Source of the DNA: Arthrobacter sp. CJ23
GTDB lineage: Bacteria > Actinomycetota > Actinomycetes > Actinomycetales > Micrococcaceae
Direction: 5' to 3'
NCBI RefSeq assembly: GCF_024741795.1
Contig: NZ_CP102950.1
Location: forward strand, 4,402,001-4,466,000
DNA length: 64,000 bases
Of the stretch, positions 25,231 to 32,954 are shown one piece after another; positions within the stretch are counted from its first letter, which is position 1, and every line of letters starts with the position of its first letter. Position numbers and translations under genes: made by a program. The notes under the pieces are model-generated. The model saw only the letters and a list, made by a program, of their open reading frames with translations, did no database searches and was not told where the DNA came from.

Positions 25231-26151
25231 TCAACCTCCGATTCTCTTGGTGAGGCGCTGGTAGACCGCGATGATCAGGCCGAACAGCACCAGCAGGATG
25301 ACCGACAGGGCTGCCGCGAACGGCCAGTTGAGCAGGCCGGTGGTCTGGTCGTAGATCTCGGTCGCCAGGACCTGCACGCTGCCGCCGCCCAGGAGCCGCG
25401 GCGTGATAAAGGTGCTGATCGAGAGGACGAAGACCATCAGGAAGGCCGTGAGGATTCCCGGCAGGCTGAGCGGCAGCACCACTTTCGTGAAGACGCTCAG
25501 CTTGCTGGCCCCGAGCGATCCTGCGGCTTCTTCGAGCTGCGGGTTGAGGCGTCCGAAGCCGGAAATCATGGCCAGGATGGCGTAGGGCATGAAGATCTCC
25601 ACCAGGCCGATGGTCACGCCGGTCATGTTGTTGGTGAGCTTCAGCGGCGCATCGATCAGGCCCATGCCCTCCAGGGACGAGTTCACCAGGCCGTTGGTGC
25701 CGAGGATGACCATCCAGCCGTACGTCCGGACCACCGCGGAGGTGAGCAGCGGGGCGATGGCAATGGCGATCAGCAGGCCCTTGTACTTGCTGGTGGTCCG
25801 GGCGAGGAACAGCGCCACGGGGTAGGAGACCAGCACGCACAGCAGGCCCACCACCACGCCCATCTGGAACGTCTCCAGGGTGACCCGCCAGTAGTAGGGA
25901 TCCGTGAGCGGCTGGATGTAGGTGTCCAGGGTGAACGTCTCGATGACCACACCATCGGGCGCGCCCTTGTTGAAGGACATCCGGATCATGTAGGCGAGGG
26001 GGAAGACGAAGCTGACGAGCAGTCCGAGGACCGCGGGCAGGAGAAGCGCCAGGTAGGTGCGGCGGTCCCGGGTCCGCTTGGCCTTCTCGAGTTCCCCCTC
26101 CTGCCCGCCCGGCTGCAGGAGCTGCAGCTGCTCGGTCTGGGTGCCCGTCAT
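25231..26151 (-). CDS. ABC transporter permease, PotB type
   Basis: The product (306 aa) is the first permease of the transporter. A polar N-terminal segment of 35 residues is followed by helices beginning YLALLLPAVLGLLVSFVFPLAY. The EAA loop reads LEEAAGSLGASKLSVFTKVVLPLSLPGIL. ATG 26151 overlaps the stop of the ATPase gene (ATGA), which fixes the start against an in-frame upstream candidate. It would pair with the 24413 permease to form the transmembrane channel. Confidence 0.88.
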   Translation of the reverse strand: MTGTQTEQLQLLQPGGQEGELEKAKRTRDRRTYLALLLPAVLGLLVSFVFPLAYMIRMSFNKGAPDGVVIETFTLDTYIQPLTDPYYWRVTLETFQMGVVVGLLCVLVSYPVALFLARTTSKYKGLLIAIAIAPLLTSAVVRTYGWMVILGTNGLVNSSLEGMGLIDAPLKLTNNMTGVTIGLVEIFMPYAILAMISGFGRLNPQLEEAAGSLGASKLSVFTKVVLPLSLPGILTAFLMVFVLSISTFITPRLLGGGSVQVLATEIYDQTTGLLNWPFAAALSVILLVLFGLIIAVYQRLTKRIGG

Positions 26152-27272
26152 CGCGGCGATCCCTTGGAGGTGCCGGGGATGATGTAGGCATCCGAGGCAT
26201 CCCAAGAGAGGAACGCGGTGTCCCCGCGGCGGGGAACCTCGGCGCTGGATGTCAGCAACTGGGCATTGATGTGCTGTTCGCCGACGCGGACGGAGTAGCC
26301 CAAGGTGTCGCCGGTGTAGCTGACGTGCTCAATGGTTCCTGCGATCGTGTTGTCACCGGCCGTGTCCCCTTCCGGGGCCTGGAGGGAGACCTTGAGCCGG
26401 TGCGGCCGGATCACCAGTTCGTGCGTAGTGCCGCCAAGGCCCGGCGCACCGACGGCGCCGTAGCGGCCAAGGCCCTCGACGTTCACCTTGTAGAACCGCT
26501 CGCCGTTCTCCGCGGCACCGTTTTCGGAGAGGATGTCGGCGGTGAGGAAGTTGGCCTGGCCGATGAAGTTGGCGACGAACCTTGTCTGCGGCCGCTCGTA
26601 GACGTCGGTGGGCGAACCGAACTGCTCAATCAGGCCTCCGTTCATCACCGCGATGCGGTCCGCCATGTCCAGGGCCTCGTCCTGGTCGTGGGTCACGAAG
26701 AGCGTGGTGGCCTTGGTGCGCTGCTGGATGGAGCGGATTTCGCTGCGCATGGTCTCCCGCAGCTTCGCGTCCAGGTTGGATAGGGGCTCGTCCAACAGCA
26801 GCAGGGTCGGCTCCACCACCAGCGCGCGTGCCAGGGCGATGCGCTGCTGCTGGCCGCCGGAGAGTTCCTTGACCCGCCGCTTGGACAGGTGGCCCAGCTG
26901 GACCATGTCCAGGGCCTCGGCGACCCGCTTGGCCTGTTCGGCACCCGGGACCTTGCGCATCTGCAGTCCGAAGGCCACGTTCTGTGCCACGTTCATGTGC
27001 GGGAAGAGCGCATAGGACTGGAAGACCATGCCCATGCCGCGCTGGTTCACCGGCGTGTGGGTGATCTCCTTGCCATCCACCACGATGGAGCCCGCTGTGG
27101 GGTCCATCAGGCCGGCGACCATCCGCAGGGTGGTGGTCTTGCCGCAGCCGGAGGGGCCCAGCAGGGCCACCAGGTGCCCTTCCTCCACGTTCATGTTGAG
27201 GCGGTCCACGGCGGGGTCGAGGCCGGGGGCGTACCTCTTGGTCAGGTCGATGATCGACAATTTTGAGTTCAC
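26148..27272 (-). CDS. ABC transporter ATP-binding protein, PotA type
   Basis: The product (374 aa) is the ATPase that powers the importer. Walker A is GPSGCGKTT, the Q-loop lies in MVFQSYALFPH, the signature is LSGGQQQR, Walker B is LLLLDEP, and the switch histidine is in FVTHDQDEALDMADR. The C-terminal 120 residues form a TOBE-type regulatory domain (ELVIRPHRLKVSL). GTG 27272 follows AGGAGAA at 10 nt. It is the second gene of the operon, 49 bp after the substrate-binding protein gene. Confidence 0.93.
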   Translation of the reverse strand: MNSKLSIIDLTKRYAPGLDPAVDRLNMNVEEGHLVALLGPSGCGKTTTLRMVAGLMDPTAGSIVVDGKEITHTPVNQRGMGMVFQSYALFPHMNVAQNVAFGLQMRKVPGAEQAKRVAEALDMVQLGHLSKRRVKELSGGQQQRIALARALVVEPTLLLLDEPLSNLDAKLRETMRSEIRSIQQRTKATTLFVTHDQDEALDMADRIAVMNGGLIEQFGSPTDVYERPQTRFVANFIGQANFLTADILSENGAAENGERFYKVNVEGLGRYGAVGAPGLGGTTHELVIRPHRLKVSLQAPEGDTAGDNTIAGTIEHVSYTGDTLGYSVRVGEQHINAQLLTSSAEVPRRGDTAFLSWDASDAYIIPGTSKGSPR

Positions 27273-27321
27273 GGTTCTCGGTTCTCCTGGATCGGGGACG
27301 CGGTGACGGTCATCCGAGCGG

Positions 27322-28404
27322 CTACTTGGTGATGATCTGGCGCTTCCACGTGTCGGTCCACTTGTCGCGGGCGGAGGACAGGAAAGTGACGTCCAACGGC
27401 ACGATGTTGAGGGAACCGTCGGTGGGGACAACGCGCTGCTTGACCTCGGCCGGCAAGGTGGCGTTGCTGACGGAGGGCGCGTAGAACAGGGCCTTGGCGA
27501 ACGCCGACTGGGCCTCGGCGGACAGGGCGTAGTTGACGAACGTCTTGGCCGCTGCCGAGTGCGGGGCGTTCTTCACGAGGTTCACGGTGTTGATCTGGAA
27601 GACCGTCCCCTCCTTGGGGAAGGTCACGCCGATCTTCTTGTTGCTCTGATCGCTGTAGAACTGGCCGCGGGCGTTCTGGCCCAGGCCCAGGACCGTCTGG
27701 CCGGTGATGACGTTCTGGTACTCATCGGGGTTGGGGGCAAAGGTCTGCACCGACGGCGCCAGTTCCTTGAGGCGGGCCACCGCGGCGTCGATTCCCTTGG
27801 TGTAGTCCTCGCCCTGCATCTTGGAGGTGATGGCGGTCAGGGACAGGCCCAAGAGCGACGGCGGCGCGTTGACGTTGATCTTGCCCGCGTAGGCCGGATC
27901 CCAGAGGACGTTCCAGCTCTCGGGGGCCTTGGGGAAGGTGGCGGTGTCATAGACCAGGCCGACGGCGTCGAGCATGACCACGGGACCGTAGCCGTCCTTG
28001 TTCTTGAACTTGTCCGGCACATTGGCCAGGTTCGGCACTGCCGTTGCGTCGACCTTGTCGAACAGGCCCTGGGTGTTGCCGCTCTCCGAGACCGAGTTGT
28101 CCATGATGGCGACGTCCGTGGCCGGGTTGCCCTTCTGGCCCTGCAGTGCGCTGAGCATTTCCGCGGAGGACCGCTTGGAGACGTAGTTGATCTTGATGTC
28201 GGGGTACTTCGCCTTGAAGGGCTCGACGACGGCGGCGTTGTACTGGTCCTGCCACACGCCGGAGTAAGCGATCAGGTTGACTTCGCCCGAGCTTGCCGAG
28301 CCGCTGGACTGGGCGCCGGCATTGCCGCCGCAGCCGGACAGGACGAATGCCGAGGCGGCGAAGATGGCGGTGGCAGCGACGGGTGCTTTGCGGGAAAATC
28401 TCAT
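27322..28404 (-). CDS. ABC transporter substrate-binding lipoprotein, PotD-like
   Basis: The product (360 aa) starts with a signal peptide and lipobox (FVLSGCGG), then a Ser/Gly tether and a periplasmic-binding fold beginning VNLIAYSGVWQDQY. WNVLWDPAYAGKINV and PNPDEYQNVITGQTVLG are typical of the PotD/spermidine-iron group. Such proteins bind polyamines but also opines, amino acids or phosphonates, so the ligand is open. ATG 28404 is chosen for GGAAAAGAG upstream. It heads the transporter operon and is divergent from the LysR gene; the spacer carries the shared bipartite motif. Confidence 0.88.
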   Translation of the reverse strand: MRFSRKAPVAATAIFAASAFVLSGCGGNAGAQSSGSASSGEVNLIAYSGVWQDQYNAAVVEPFKAKYPDIKINYVSKRSSAEMLSALQGQKGNPATDVAIMDNSVSESGNTQGLFDKVDATAVPNLANVPDKFKNKDGYGPVVMLDAVGLVYDTATFPKAPESWNVLWDPAYAGKINVNAPPSLLGLSLTAITSKMQGEDYTKGIDAAVARLKELAPSVQTFAPNPDEYQNVITGQTVLGLGQNARGQFYSDQSNKKIGVTFPKEGTVFQINTVNLVKNAPHSAAAKTFVNYALSAEAQSAFAKALFYAPSVSNATLPAEVKQRVVPTDGSLNIVPLDVTFLSSARDKWTDTWKRQIITK

Positions 28405-28476
28405 AGGGTGCTCTTTTCCTGAATGAACGGTTTGTGCGGCGGCGTGCTGAATGCGTCTATATTTGAACATTGGGAT

Positions 28477-28502
28477 TTTCTTGATGGGTAGGAATCAAGA
28501 AA
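28477..28502. promoter_or_regulatory. Inverted repeat in the transporter leader
   Basis: TTTCTTGAT (28477-28485) and ATCAAGAAA (28494-28502) are a perfect 9-bp inverted repeat with an 8-nt spacer. It lies 73-98 bp before the substrate-binding protein start, downstream of the shared bipartite motif. It could be a second operator or a leader hairpin. Confidence 0.45.
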
Positions 28503-28575
28503 GTCACCGATAGTTGGGAAATGCCACCAAGGGGATGTGGATCTCAAAGTAGTCGCTGAGAGGCAAGTCACACAA

Positions 28576-28615
28576 AGACGAAATGTGTGTCCCTACATAG
28601 AATTTCCTTATGGCA
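28576..28615. promoter_or_regulatory. Bipartite regulatory motif, copy 2 (LysR/ABC divergent promoter)
   Basis: AGACGAAAT (28576-28584) and TTATGGCA (28608-28615) are separated by 23 bp, matching copies 1 and 3 in both boxes and spacing. It ends 36 bp before the LysR start and begins 172 bp before the substrate-binding gene start. That is the classical position for a LysR regulator that represses itself and activates a divergent operon. Confidence 0.75.
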
Positions 28616-28651
28616 TACGGGCCGGCTGAAGGCCCACAGGAAGGCGGAGCA

Positions 28652-29596
28652 ATGGACACTCGGAAGCTCTCATACTTTGTGCAGATCGTGGACTCGGGGA
28701 GCATCACCAAGGCCGCTGCCGCCCTCCACGTCGCCCAGCCGGCCCTCAGCCAACAGGTGTCCTCGCTGGAGAACGACCTCAAGCAGCGCCTCCTGATCCG
28801 CAGCAAGCAAGGCGTCGAGCCCACGGCGGCAGGGCACACCCTGTACCGGCACGCGCAGACCATCCTGCGCCTGGTGGAACAGGCGCGGCTGGACGTCGCG
28901 GCCTCCGGTGCGGCGCCGTCGGGACGGGTGTCCATCGCCATCGCGCCCTACAGCATGGCATCCAGCCTGACGCCGCAGATCATCCGCGAGGTGGGCCGGC
29001 GTTACCCGGGCATCGTGGTGCACCTGACGGAGATCTTCGGCGGCGTACTGAGTGAAGCCATCAAGAACGGCCGCCTGGACATGGCCCTGATCTACGAGCC
29101 GGGGAAGATCCGTGGCGTGCAGTTCACCACCATGATCGTGGAGGACCTGCACCTGGTGGTGCACCCGGACGTGGACATTTCCCATGGCAAGAACACGGTC
29201 ACCCTGGCAGAAGCCAGCACTGTGGGCTTGTTCCTCCCCGAGAAGAACCACACCCTGCGGCAGATCATCGAGAAGGGCCTGTCCGAGCAGGGGCTGCCCC
29301 TGAAGCTTGTGGGTGAAGTGGAGTCCGTGCCGTCGCTGATCCGGCTCATCCGGGCGAACCTCGGGGCCACGGTCCTGCCGAAATCCGCCGCTGACGCGCT
29401 GTTCCCCGATGAGAACTTCAAGGTGCTGCGGATCGTCGAGCCCGGGCTTCAGAGCAAGATCGCGCTGTGCACCCCGGACCACGAACCACTGTCCGAGGCC
29501 GCCTCGGCCGTGCTCATCCTGGTCAAGGAGATGCTGCATCAACAGCTGATCACCAAGTACGGGACGGACCCGGTCCAGTTGCCGGCCCATCCATAA
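28652..29596 (+). CDS. LysR-family transcriptional regulator
   Basis: The product (314 aa) is a LysR-type regulator. The winged HTH occupies residues 1-60 (LSYFVQIVDSGSITKAAAAL, then VAQPALSQQVSSLE and LLIRS), and the effector-binding domain starts near residue 88 (GRVSIAIAPYS). Its family features resemble the Nac/CynR-like branch. ATG 28652 has GGCGGAG just upstream; earlier in-frame starts lie within the presumed operator. It is divergent from the ABC transporter operon, and the bipartite motif in its promoter recurs before two further operons, so it is the best candidate for their common regulator. Confidence 0.9.
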   Translation: MDTRKLSYFVQIVDSGSITKAAAALHVAQPALSQQVSSLENDLKQRLLIRSKQGVEPTAAGHTLYRHAQTILRLVEQARLDVAASGAAPSGRVSIAIAPYSMASSLTPQIIREVGRRYPGIVVHLTEIFGGVLSEAIKNGRLDMALIYEPGKIRGVQFTTMIVEDLHLVVHPDVDISHGKNTVTLAEASTVGLFLPEKNHTLRQIIEKGLSEQGLPLKLVGEVESVPSLIRLIRANLGATVLPKSAADALFPDENFKVLRIVEPGLQSKIALCTPDHEPLSEAASAVLILVKEMLHQQLITKYGTDPVQLPAHP

Positions 29597-29720
29597 CAAA
29601 CGCTTATCTGGACAGACAGCTTTGGTCTTATTCAAGGCCGGTTTAATTTCCTAATATCGAATTAACAAGTAATTCGAAAGCAGCTCACGGATTCCGCGGG
29701 CCTGTTCAAAGGAAACAACC

Positions 29721-29942
29721 GTGAAAAAGATCAGCACCACCGGATGGGTTTCGAATCCAACCCGCGGAACGATCAGCGCACGAACCGGATTCCACTGCCC
29801 GCGGAATGGTTTCTGGCGTCCCTTGGGCGGCATCGGTGAACCGCTGTTCGTCTTTGAAGGCAGCCTGATGCCCGCGCACGCGGGAACCAGCATCGAATGG
29901 CATCTGGTGGATACCCGGCCGGGACACTCTGGACTTGACTGA
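29721..29942 (+). CDS. Small Trp/Gly/Pro-rich hypothetical protein
   Basis: This 73-residue frame starts at GTG 29721 with AAAGGA 7 nt upstream and reads MKKISTTGWVSNPTRGTISA at its N-terminus. Further on are RNGFWRPLGG, GEPLFVFEGSLMPAHAG and IEWHLVDTRPG. The alternation of aromatic, glycine and hydrophobic residues suggests a small beta-barrel or SH3-like fold. Its stop is 39 bp before a good terminator hairpin. I do not recognise a family. A good ribosome binding site and terminator support a real gene, but the frame is short. Confidence 0.5.
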   Translation: MKKISTTGWVSNPTRGTISARTGFHCPRNGFWRPLGGIGEPLFVFEGSLMPAHAGTSIEWHLVDTRPGHSGLD

Positions 29943-29980
29943 TCCACCGCCGTCGTACCTTCCCCAAGCCAGCAGCACAA

Positions 29981-30009
29981 AAGGCGCCCTGCCACCGGCA
30001 AGGCGCCTT
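29981..30009. terminator. Bidirectional terminator hairpin
   Basis: AAGGCGCC (29981-29988) pairs with GGCGCCTT (30002-30009); TGCC/GGCA extend the stem inside after one mismatch, and outer GCACAAA/TTTGTGC adds pairs. A-rich and T-rich flanks (ACAAAAGG; CTTCTTTG) allow termination in both directions, serving the 29721 gene and the minus-strand aldolase gene. Confidence 0.8.
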
Positions 30010-30011
30010 CT

Positions 30012-30082
30012 TTGTGCCCGCCTCGGCGGGCCGGTCCGGTCCGGGGGTTGTGCCCGCCTCGGCGGGCCGGTCCGGTCCGGGG
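30012..30082. repeat. Tandem duplication of a 35-bp GC-rich unit
   Basis: The 35-bp unit beginning TTGTGCCCGCCTCGGCGGG occurs at 30012-30046 and again at 30048-30082, an exact copy with a 36-bp period. Each copy holds the hairpin CCCGCC-TC-GGCGGG and a CCGGTCCGGTCCGG run. It lies in noncoding DNA between the terminator and the aldolase stop codon. It is either an intergenic repeat family member or a slippage product. Confidence 0.8.
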
Positions 30083-30137
30083 ATGGGCACGCCAGAGGGC
30101 CGGCCGCCGCGTGCGGTGACCGGCCCTGGCTACGTGT

Positions 30138-30812
30138 TCAGTCTTCGACCAGGAGCCCCTTGGCCTTCAGCTTGTCCGTCAGGCCGCACAGCTCGATGGT
30201 GTTGCCGCCGTCGTGGTACAGCTTGATGAGTTCGCGCTCGTGGTCGTCGCGGGCCTGGGACAGTGCGATGACTTCCTCGGCCTCCTCGCGGCGGACCACC
30301 ACCACACCGTCGGCGTCGCCGCGGAGGATGTCGCCCGGGTAGATGATCTCGTCGCCGAAGACCAGCGGGTGGTTGATGGGGCCGAGGGTCTCCTTGACGG
30401 TGCCCTTGATGCAGACGCTGCCGGAAAAGACGGGCAGGCCCAGCTCGATCAGGTCCTGGGTGTCACGCACGCCGGAGTCCGTCACCATGGCTGCGATGCC
30501 CTTGGCCTTCATGGCGTTGCCCAGGACGTCGCCAAAGGTGCCGGCGTCGGTGAATTCCTGTGCTCCCACCAGGACCACGTCGCCGGCCTGCGCATAGTGG
30601 ATGGCCACCTGGAGCATGAGGTTGTCCTGCGGGGCACACGCCACGGTCACGGCCGGGCCGCAGAAGGACATGGAGCGGTCGATCGGCTTGATCTTGGAAC
30701 TCAAGGCGCCGCGGCGGCCCTGGGCTTCGTGGATGGTGGCGGAAGAGAACTTGGCAAGGCGGCTGACGACGTCGACGTCGGGACGCTCGAACTTGGTCTT
30801 AACGTGGATCAT
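30138..30812 (-). CDS. RraA-family aldolase (4-hydroxy-4-methyl/4-carboxy-2-oxoglutarate aldolase type)
   Basis: The product (224 aa) belongs to the RraA-like fold that includes class II 4-hydroxy-4-methyl-2-oxoglutarate (HMG) aldolase, 4-carboxy-4-hydroxy-2-oxoadipate aldolase and oxaloacetate decarboxylase. The active-site block TDSGVRD (catalytic arginine, metal-binding aspartate), GDVVLVGAQEFTDAGTFGDVLG and GDILRGDADGVVVV are present. The reaction would release pyruvate. The start is uncertain: ATG 30812, or TTG 30821 nine bases upstream. It follows the aminotransferase gene by 48 bp on the same strand, and that operon carries the LysR-associated motif. Confidence 0.87.
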   Translation of the reverse strand: MIHVKTKFERPDVDVVSRLAKFSSATIHEAQGRRGALSSKIKPIDRSMSFCGPAVTVACAPQDNLMLQVAIHYAQAGDVVLVGAQEFTDAGTFGDVLGNAMKAKGIAAMVTDSGVRDTQDLIELGLPVFSGSVCIKGTVKETLGPINHPLVFGDEIIYPGDILRGDADGVVVVRREEAEEVIALSQARDDHERELIKLYHDGGNTIELCGLTDKLKAKGLLVED

Positions 30813-30860
30813 TTCCTGCAACTTTCTGGTGGTCTGGATTCGGTGGGGCGCCCGACGGGC

Positions 30861-32069
30861 TCAGTTGAGGGCGCTGACGGCTTCGCGGATGGCATCCACG
30901 CCGGCGTTGATGGTCTCCAACGACGTGGCGAAGGAGATCCGGAAGTAGGGGCCCAGTCCGTAGGCCGAGCCCTGGATGACGGCCACCCGTGCCGCGTCGA
31001 GCAGGTACAGCGTGAAGTCCTGGTCGTTCCCGATCACGGTGCCGTCCGAGGCGGTCTTGCCGATGACGCCGCCGCAGTTCACGTACGCGTAGAAGGCGCC
31101 GTCGGCGGGAGCGACGGACAGCCCGTCGATGGCGTTGAGGCCCTCGACGGCGGCATCCCGGCGCTTGCGGTACACCTCCACGCTGTCGCGGACGAACGAC
31201 TGCTCGCCCGCCAGGGCAGCGGCCGCCGCGGCCTGGCTGATGGAGGACGGGCACGAGGACGTCTGCGACTGGAGTTTGTTCATCGCGGCGATCAAGGGGG
31301 CCGGGCCCACGCCGTAGCCAAGGCGCCACCCGGTCATGGCGTAGGCCTTCGAGACGCCGTTGACCAGCAGGATGCGGTCCTGGAGGGCGGGGGCGGCCGT
31401 GACCAGGCTGGTGACGCGGCCGTCGCCGAAGTGGATTTCGTCATAGATCTCGTCGGTGAGGATGAAGACGTGGGGGTGGTCCTCGAGGACCGCGCCCAGG
31501 GCCTGCAGCTCTTCCCTGGAGTACACGGCGCCCGTGGGGTTGGACGGGGCGTTGAGGATGAGCCATGTGGTGTTGGGCGTGATGGCTTCACGGAGTGCCG
31601 CCGGTGTGAGCTTGAAGCCCGTGTCCTCGCCGCAGGAAACGATCACCGGGGTGCCGTCGTTGGCGAGGACCATGTCCGGGTAGGACACCCAGTAGGGCGC
31701 CGGGACGATGACCTCGTCGCCTTCGTTGAGCGACGCCATGAGGGCGACGTAGAGGACCTGCTTCGCGCCGCCGCCGATGGTCAGCTGGTTCGGCTCGTAG
31801 CGCACGCCCGTGTGGCTCTCGATCCGGCGGAGGATGGCGGTCTGCAGTTCCGGCGTGCCAGTCACCGAGGTGTACTTGGTTTCGCCGGCGTTGATCGCCG
31901 CGATGGCGGCCGCCTTGATGTGGTCCGGGGTGTCGAAGTCCGGCTCGCCGACGGTCAGGTCGATGATCGGGATGCCTTCAGCCCGTAGTTCGCGGACGCG
32001 GGCGGCAGCCGCGACGCTGGCTGAGGACTTGATGCGGGTGACCCTCGACGCCGGCAGATAGTCGGACAT
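30861..32069 (-). CDS. PLP-dependent aminotransferase, aspartate aminotransferase type
   Basis: The product (402 aa) is a class I aminotransferase of the 1-beta aspartate aminotransferase type. It has IDLTVGEPDFDTPDHI at the N-terminus, YTSVTGTPELQ, NAPSNPTGAVYS, TDEIYDEIHFG and the lysine block NGVSKAYAMTGWRLGYG. The conserved C-terminal arginine lies in PYFRISFA. It would convert a glutamate- or aspartate-like amino acid to the 2-oxo acid. Pairing with a downstream RraA-type aldolase suggests the product oxo acid is then split by aldol cleavage. Copy 3 of the bipartite motif is 86-125 bp upstream. Confidence 0.87.
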   Translation of the reverse strand: MSDYLPASRVTRIKSSASVAAAARVRELRAEGIPIIDLTVGEPDFDTPDHIKAAAIAAINAGETKYTSVTGTPELQTAILRRIESHTGVRYEPNQLTIGGGAKQVLYVALMASLNEGDEVIVPAPYWVSYPDMVLANDGTPVIVSCGEDTGFKLTPAALREAITPNTTWLILNAPSNPTGAVYSREELQALGAVLEDHPHVFILTDEIYDEIHFGDGRVTSLVTAAPALQDRILLVNGVSKAYAMTGWRLGYGVGPAPLIAAMNKLQSQTSSCPSSISQAAAAAALAGEQSFVRDSVEVYRKRRDAAVEGLNAIDGLSVAPADGAFYAYVNCGGVIGKTASDGTVIGNDQDFTLYLLDAARVAVIQGSAYGLGPYFRISFATSLETINAGVDAIREAVSALN

Positions 32070-32154
32070 TGTCTCCTCCAGAAACGTGGAACTCGGGACG
32101 CGCGGATTCGCGTATCTCCATTTCGAGACTAGGGATCGGCGGACGCTCTGGATA

Positions 32155-32206
32155 AGACCTAATGTGCGTGGATCAATAAGGGCGCCTTATGACCGTCGGG
32201 CGGTCA
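32155..32206 (-). promoter_or_regulatory. Bipartite regulatory motif, copy 3 (aminotransferase promoter)
   Basis: AGACCTAAT (32155-32163) and TTATGACC (32187-32194) are identical to copy 1 at 24245 and have the same 23-bp spacing. ATAAGG-GCG-CCTTAT (32176-32190) makes the second half a LysR-like dyad, and TGACCG-TCGGG-CGGTCA (32190-32206) adds another inverted repeat. The remaining sequence between the divergent genes (32070-32365) shows no gene. Confidence 0.75.
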
Positions 32207-32365
32207 ACAGTGCCCCCAGCGTGGTTTCGGCCTTCTTCTGCCCCAGATGGGTCAGTTCCATGCACTTCACTTATGGGTTCACTCGGTATTGGTATTTCCC
32301 CGGTCCGGTGAACGCAGCCTAGATTCATAGCTCAAGACGTTCGTGAGAGACCCCAAAGGGAGCCA

Positions 32366-32896
32366 ATGCCAGCCCAATCCGCATCCCTTCAGGGCCGCTC
32401 GGCCACGGGCCGCTACACCTACCGGGCCAAGTCCCCGGTACGGCCCCAAGCCGCTGCCACCGGTGAGCAGGCCAAGCTGACGCATGCCCTCGCCGCGCAG
32501 CGCCAGCTCCTGTCCCACGCGTCCAGCGCCATCCGGACCTTGACTGCGGCCCGCAACGAAATGATCGCCCAGGCGCTGGAAGACGGGCTCGCGCTGGCCA
32601 CGATTTCCGCGGTGACCGGGGAAAACATGCGCGCAGTCCGGACCATCGGATTGGCTTATGACGAACTGCACCTCAGCGGCGTCTCGCGCAGTGCCCATCT
32701 GGCGGCGCTGCAGGCGAAGAGCGAGGAACTCAAGGCGGCCGAAAGGCATCGCGGCCAGATCATCGAGCGCAGGGAGGCGCTGATCGTCATGGCCCTCCGC
32801 ACACAGGCCTGCGATGACCTCGAACTTGCCTCGCTGACGGGGCTCACCCCGGACCATATCCGGCGGGCGAGCCGGGGCCTGGTGCGGACGGCGTAG
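32366..32896 (+). CDS. Hypothetical protein with two HTH-like repeats
   Basis: I do not recognise the family. The product (176 aa) has a basic N-terminus and two similar helical units. Unit 1, about residues 64-97, reads RNEMIAQALEDGLALATISA then a turn and RAVRTIG. Unit 2, about residues 137-172, reads REALIVMALRTQACDDLELA, then SLTGLTPDHIRRASRG. Both look like a helix, an acidic helix and a recognition helix, that is, a duplicated helix-turn-helix. A long charged helix (LQAKSEELKAAERHRGQIIE) joins them. It may bind DNA as a bihelical monomer. It is divergent from the aminotransferase gene. Confidence 0.7.
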   Translation: MPAQSASLQGRSATGRYTYRAKSPVRPQAAATGEQAKLTHALAAQRQLLSHASSAIRTLTAARNEMIAQALEDGLALATISAVTGENMRAVRTIGLAYDELHLSGVSRSAHLAALQAKSEELKAAERHRGQIIERREALIVMALRTQACDDLELASLTGLTPDHIRRASRGLVRTA

Positions 32897-32954
32897 CCTG
32901 CCCCCATCCTCGCGGACCGTTGAACCCGTCCGCCTCCGGGAGTACAACGGAGGC

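Noticed and set aside
29740..29770. A tRNA T-arm-like sequence (GGGTTTCGAATCCAACCC).
   Set aside because: No acceptor stem, D-arm or anticodon arm can be drawn around it, and it lies inside a small reading frame with a good ribosome binding site.
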